Origin: Mesorhizobium intechi
GTDB lineage: Bacteria; Pseudomonadota; Alphaproteobacteria; Rhizobiales; Rhizobiaceae
Reading direction: 5' to 3'
NCBI RefSeq assembly: GCF_002879535.1
Contig: NZ_PNOT02000262.1
Span: 1 to 48,434, forward strand
Length of the DNA stretch: 48,434 nucleotides
This document shows, one piece after another, positions 46,964 through 48,434 of the stretch. The notes beneath the pieces were generated by a model that was given only the letters and a program-made list of their open reading frames with translations, was not told the origin of the DNA and made no database searches. Every line of letters starts with the position of its first letter. The first letter of the stretch is position 1. Made by a program: the position numbers and the translations under genes.

Positions 46964-46984
46964 GCATCCTCTGAGCGAGGATGC
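46964..46984. promoter_or_regulatory. 8-bp stem hairpin upstream of binding protein gene
   Basis: GCATCCTC (46964-46971) and GAGGATGC (46977-46984) flank a 5-base loop, and TTC/GAA pairing extends the arms beyond a C-C mismatch. It lies about 50 bp before the ATG of the binding protein gene. It could be an operator or a 5' leader hairpin. Confidence 0.4.
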
Positions 46985-47033
46985 CGAACCCGCCTTCATC
47001 GTTGGTCAAGACTGAAAAAACAGGGGAACGAAC

Positions 47034-48338
47034 ATGGCTGACAAGAACGGATTTTTCGACCTCTCCAAGACTGCCCTCACCCGCCGCACAGCGCTGAAGG
47101 GCCTTGCCGCGGGCGCCGGCCTCGCCGTGGCGCCCGGTTTCGTCCGCTACTCCCAGGCGCAGAGCTCGGCGCCGATCAAGATCGGCTTCCAGTCGCACCG
47201 CACCGGCATCGGCGCCGCCTATGGCCGCTGGTACGAGAAGACCACCGCTGCCGCGGTCAAGGCGATCAATGCCGCCGGCGGCATCAATGGCCGCCAGGTC
47301 GAGGTCATCATCGAGGATGACGGCACCGACCCCGGCCGCGGCGCCGAAGTGGTCGGCAAGTTCGCCACCCAGCACAAGACCGACATTGTCTTCGGCACGC
47401 TGTTCTCGCATGTCGTCATCGGCTCGGCGCCTGCCGCCGGCGAGAACAAGATGCCCTATTTCGTCGTCAGCGAAGGCCACCACGTCGCCTCGACCAAGCT
47501 CAACCGCTATGTCTTCCAGCCCGGCATCACCGACGTGAAGAGCCAGATCCAGTCGATGGCGCCGTGGATCGCGGCCAATGCCGGCAAGAAGGTGACGCAG
47601 ATCTTCCCGGATTTCGCCTTCGGCTACGACCACCGCGACTACCTGCCGCCGGCGCTGAAGGCGCAAGGCGCCGAGGTCATCGCGCAGATCGCCATCCCGC
47701 CGACGGAATCGTCCTTCACCAAATATTTTCCGCAGATCCCGCCCGAGACCGAGGTGATCTATCACGTCATGGTCGGTCCGGCCGTGCTCACCTTCGTCAA
47801 GGAGCTCGGCGAGTTCTACGGCTCCAACCGGCCGCAGCTGTTCGGCTTCATCGATTCGCTCGAGGCCACCGACATCAACAGCCCCGGCCTGGAATTCCTG
47901 GACGGCAGCCATTTCTGGGAAGGCTCGCCGCGCTACGCCCAGCCCGATGACAGCGCCGCGCAAAAGGCCTATCGCGCCGCGGTCGGCATCGACGACAATG
48001 GCGCGGCGGTTGGCGACCCCAAGGACGTCTCCACCGCAGCGCACATGTTCGGCTGCTGGGAAACGCTCTATGTCGTCAAGAAGGCGATGGAAGATGCCGG
48101 GTACAAGGGACCGGAGGACCGCGCCAAGCTGGTCGAGGCAACCGAGGCGTTGACCGCCTTCGCCGAAGGTCCGGAGCATCCGCAGGGGCCAAAGACCTTC
48201 AACGGCAAGATCCATCAGTGCTTCGGCATCCAGAACATCTCCAAGGTCGAAGGCGGCAAGCTCAAGGTCGTGCACAAGACCAAGATCGAGGACGGGCTTT
48301 ACGAGGCCGAAGGGGACTATACGACGCAGGCGCTGTGA
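47034..48338 (+). CDS. Branched-chain/amide-type ABC transporter substrate-binding protein, Tat-exported
   Basis: The 434-residue protein has a twin-arginine signal (LTRRTALKGLAAGAG, about residues 15-29), then the periplasmic binding fold of the LivJ/UrtA type, with IKIGFQSHRTGIGAAYGR and INGRQVEVIIEDDGTDPGRG. Such proteins bind amino acids, urea, amides or aromatic acids. GGGGAACGAAC precedes the ATG. The permease and ATPase genes are not within the window and may lie beyond its right edge. The ligand is not known. Confidence 0.9.
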   Translation: MADKNGFFDLSKTALTRRTALKGLAAGAGLAVAPGFVRYSQAQSSAPIKIGFQSHRTGIGAAYGRWYEKTTAAAVKAINAAGGINGRQVEVIIEDDGTDPGRGAEVVGKFATQHKTDIVFGTLFSHVVIGSAPAAGENKMPYFVVSEGHHVASTKLNRYVFQPGITDVKSQIQSMAPWIAANAGKKVTQIFPDFAFGYDHRDYLPPALKAQGAEVIAQIAIPPTESSFTKYFPQIPPETEVIYHVMVGPAVLTFVKELGEFYGSNRPQLFGFIDSLEATDINSPGLEFLDGSHFWEGSPRYAQPDDSAAQKAYRAAVGIDDNGAAVGDPKDVSTAAHMFGCWETLYVVKKAMEDAGYKGPEDRAKLVEATEALTAFAEGPEHPQGPKTFNGKIHQCFGIQNISKVEGGKLKVVHKTKIEDGLYEAEGDYTTQAL

Positions 48339-48345
48339 GCCTCGG

Positions 48346-48371
48346 CCTCCCCCTTGCGGGGAGGGTCGGCC
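48346..48371. repeat. Second copy of the palindromic intergenic repeat
   Basis: CCTCCCC (48346-48352) and GGGGAGG (48358-48364) form a hairpin, and GGGAGGGTCGGC follows, matching the copy at 1684-1712. It is 7 bp after the stop of the binding protein gene and may end its transcription. Confidence 0.55.
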
Positions 48372-48434
48372 AACAGGCTCTGCATCTTGCGAGGCCTGCG
48401 AGACGGGGCGGGGCTGCGACGGCCCATGCCCCAC

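Overview
This window is a GC-rich stretch of an alphaproteobacterial chromosome, most probably Mesorhizobium or a close relative in the Rhizobiales. Three things point there: a rhizobial-style urease cluster with extra genes between the ure genes, an smo/mtl sorbitol-mannitol operon in the Rhizobium/Rhodobacter order, and short GC-rich intergenic palindromes of a dispersed-repeat type. I see no rRNA, tRNA, CRISPR array, transposase or phage gene. Assignments rest on reading motifs and gene order by eye; no database search was possible.

Layout. 1-4.1 kb: the 3' part of a membrane/coiled-coil protein, a protein tentatively like a sugar mutarotase, a small P-loop kinase and a histone H1-like basic protein. 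4.1-6.5 kb (minus): a glutathione transferase and a ketoacyl synthase/acyl carrier protein pair resembling NodE/NodF. 6.7-15.65 kb: urease genes ureD-ureA-DUF1272-hupE/ureJ-ureB, then two opposite-strand secreted proteins, then ureC-membrane protein-GST-ureE-ureF-DUF3995-ureG. 15.7-18.6 kb: a class II aldolase-like enzyme, a HAD phosphatase, a SorC-type regulator and a DUF1127-like mini-protein. 18.7-28.6 kb: a LysR regulator, then the polyol operon smoEFGK-smoS-mtlK-HAD-FGGY kinase. 28.6-35.0 kb (minus): a second polyol-type system (AraC regulator, binding protein, two permeases, zinc dehydrogenase, ATPase), convergent with the first. 35.3-39.4 kb: MATE exporter, sulfotransferase, dienelactone hydrolase-like protein and AraC/GyrI regulator. 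39.5-44.0 kb: an ATPase-less polar amino acid type importer with an agmatinase-family ureohydrolase and a divergent LysR regulator. 44.1-48.4 kb: pncB, a polytopic membrane protein and a Tat-exported branched-chain-type binding protein.

How the parts may work together. The two polyol modules would import hexitols or pentitols, oxidise them to ketoses and phosphorylate the product. The urease cluster encodes structural subunits (A, B, C), accessory proteins (D, E, F, G) and a probable nickel permease. The ureohydrolase at 41.7-42.8 kb would release urea from a guanidino compound brought in by the adjacent importer, and that urea is a substrate for the urease; this link is inference. The most unusual items are the NodF/NodE-like pair with His in place of the near-invariant Asp of the carrier-protein DSL motif, the two apparently related secreted proteins inside the urease region, and the ATPase-less importer-ureohydrolase-LysR unit with two clear palindromes in its control region. 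None is demonstrably a new system from sequence alone.
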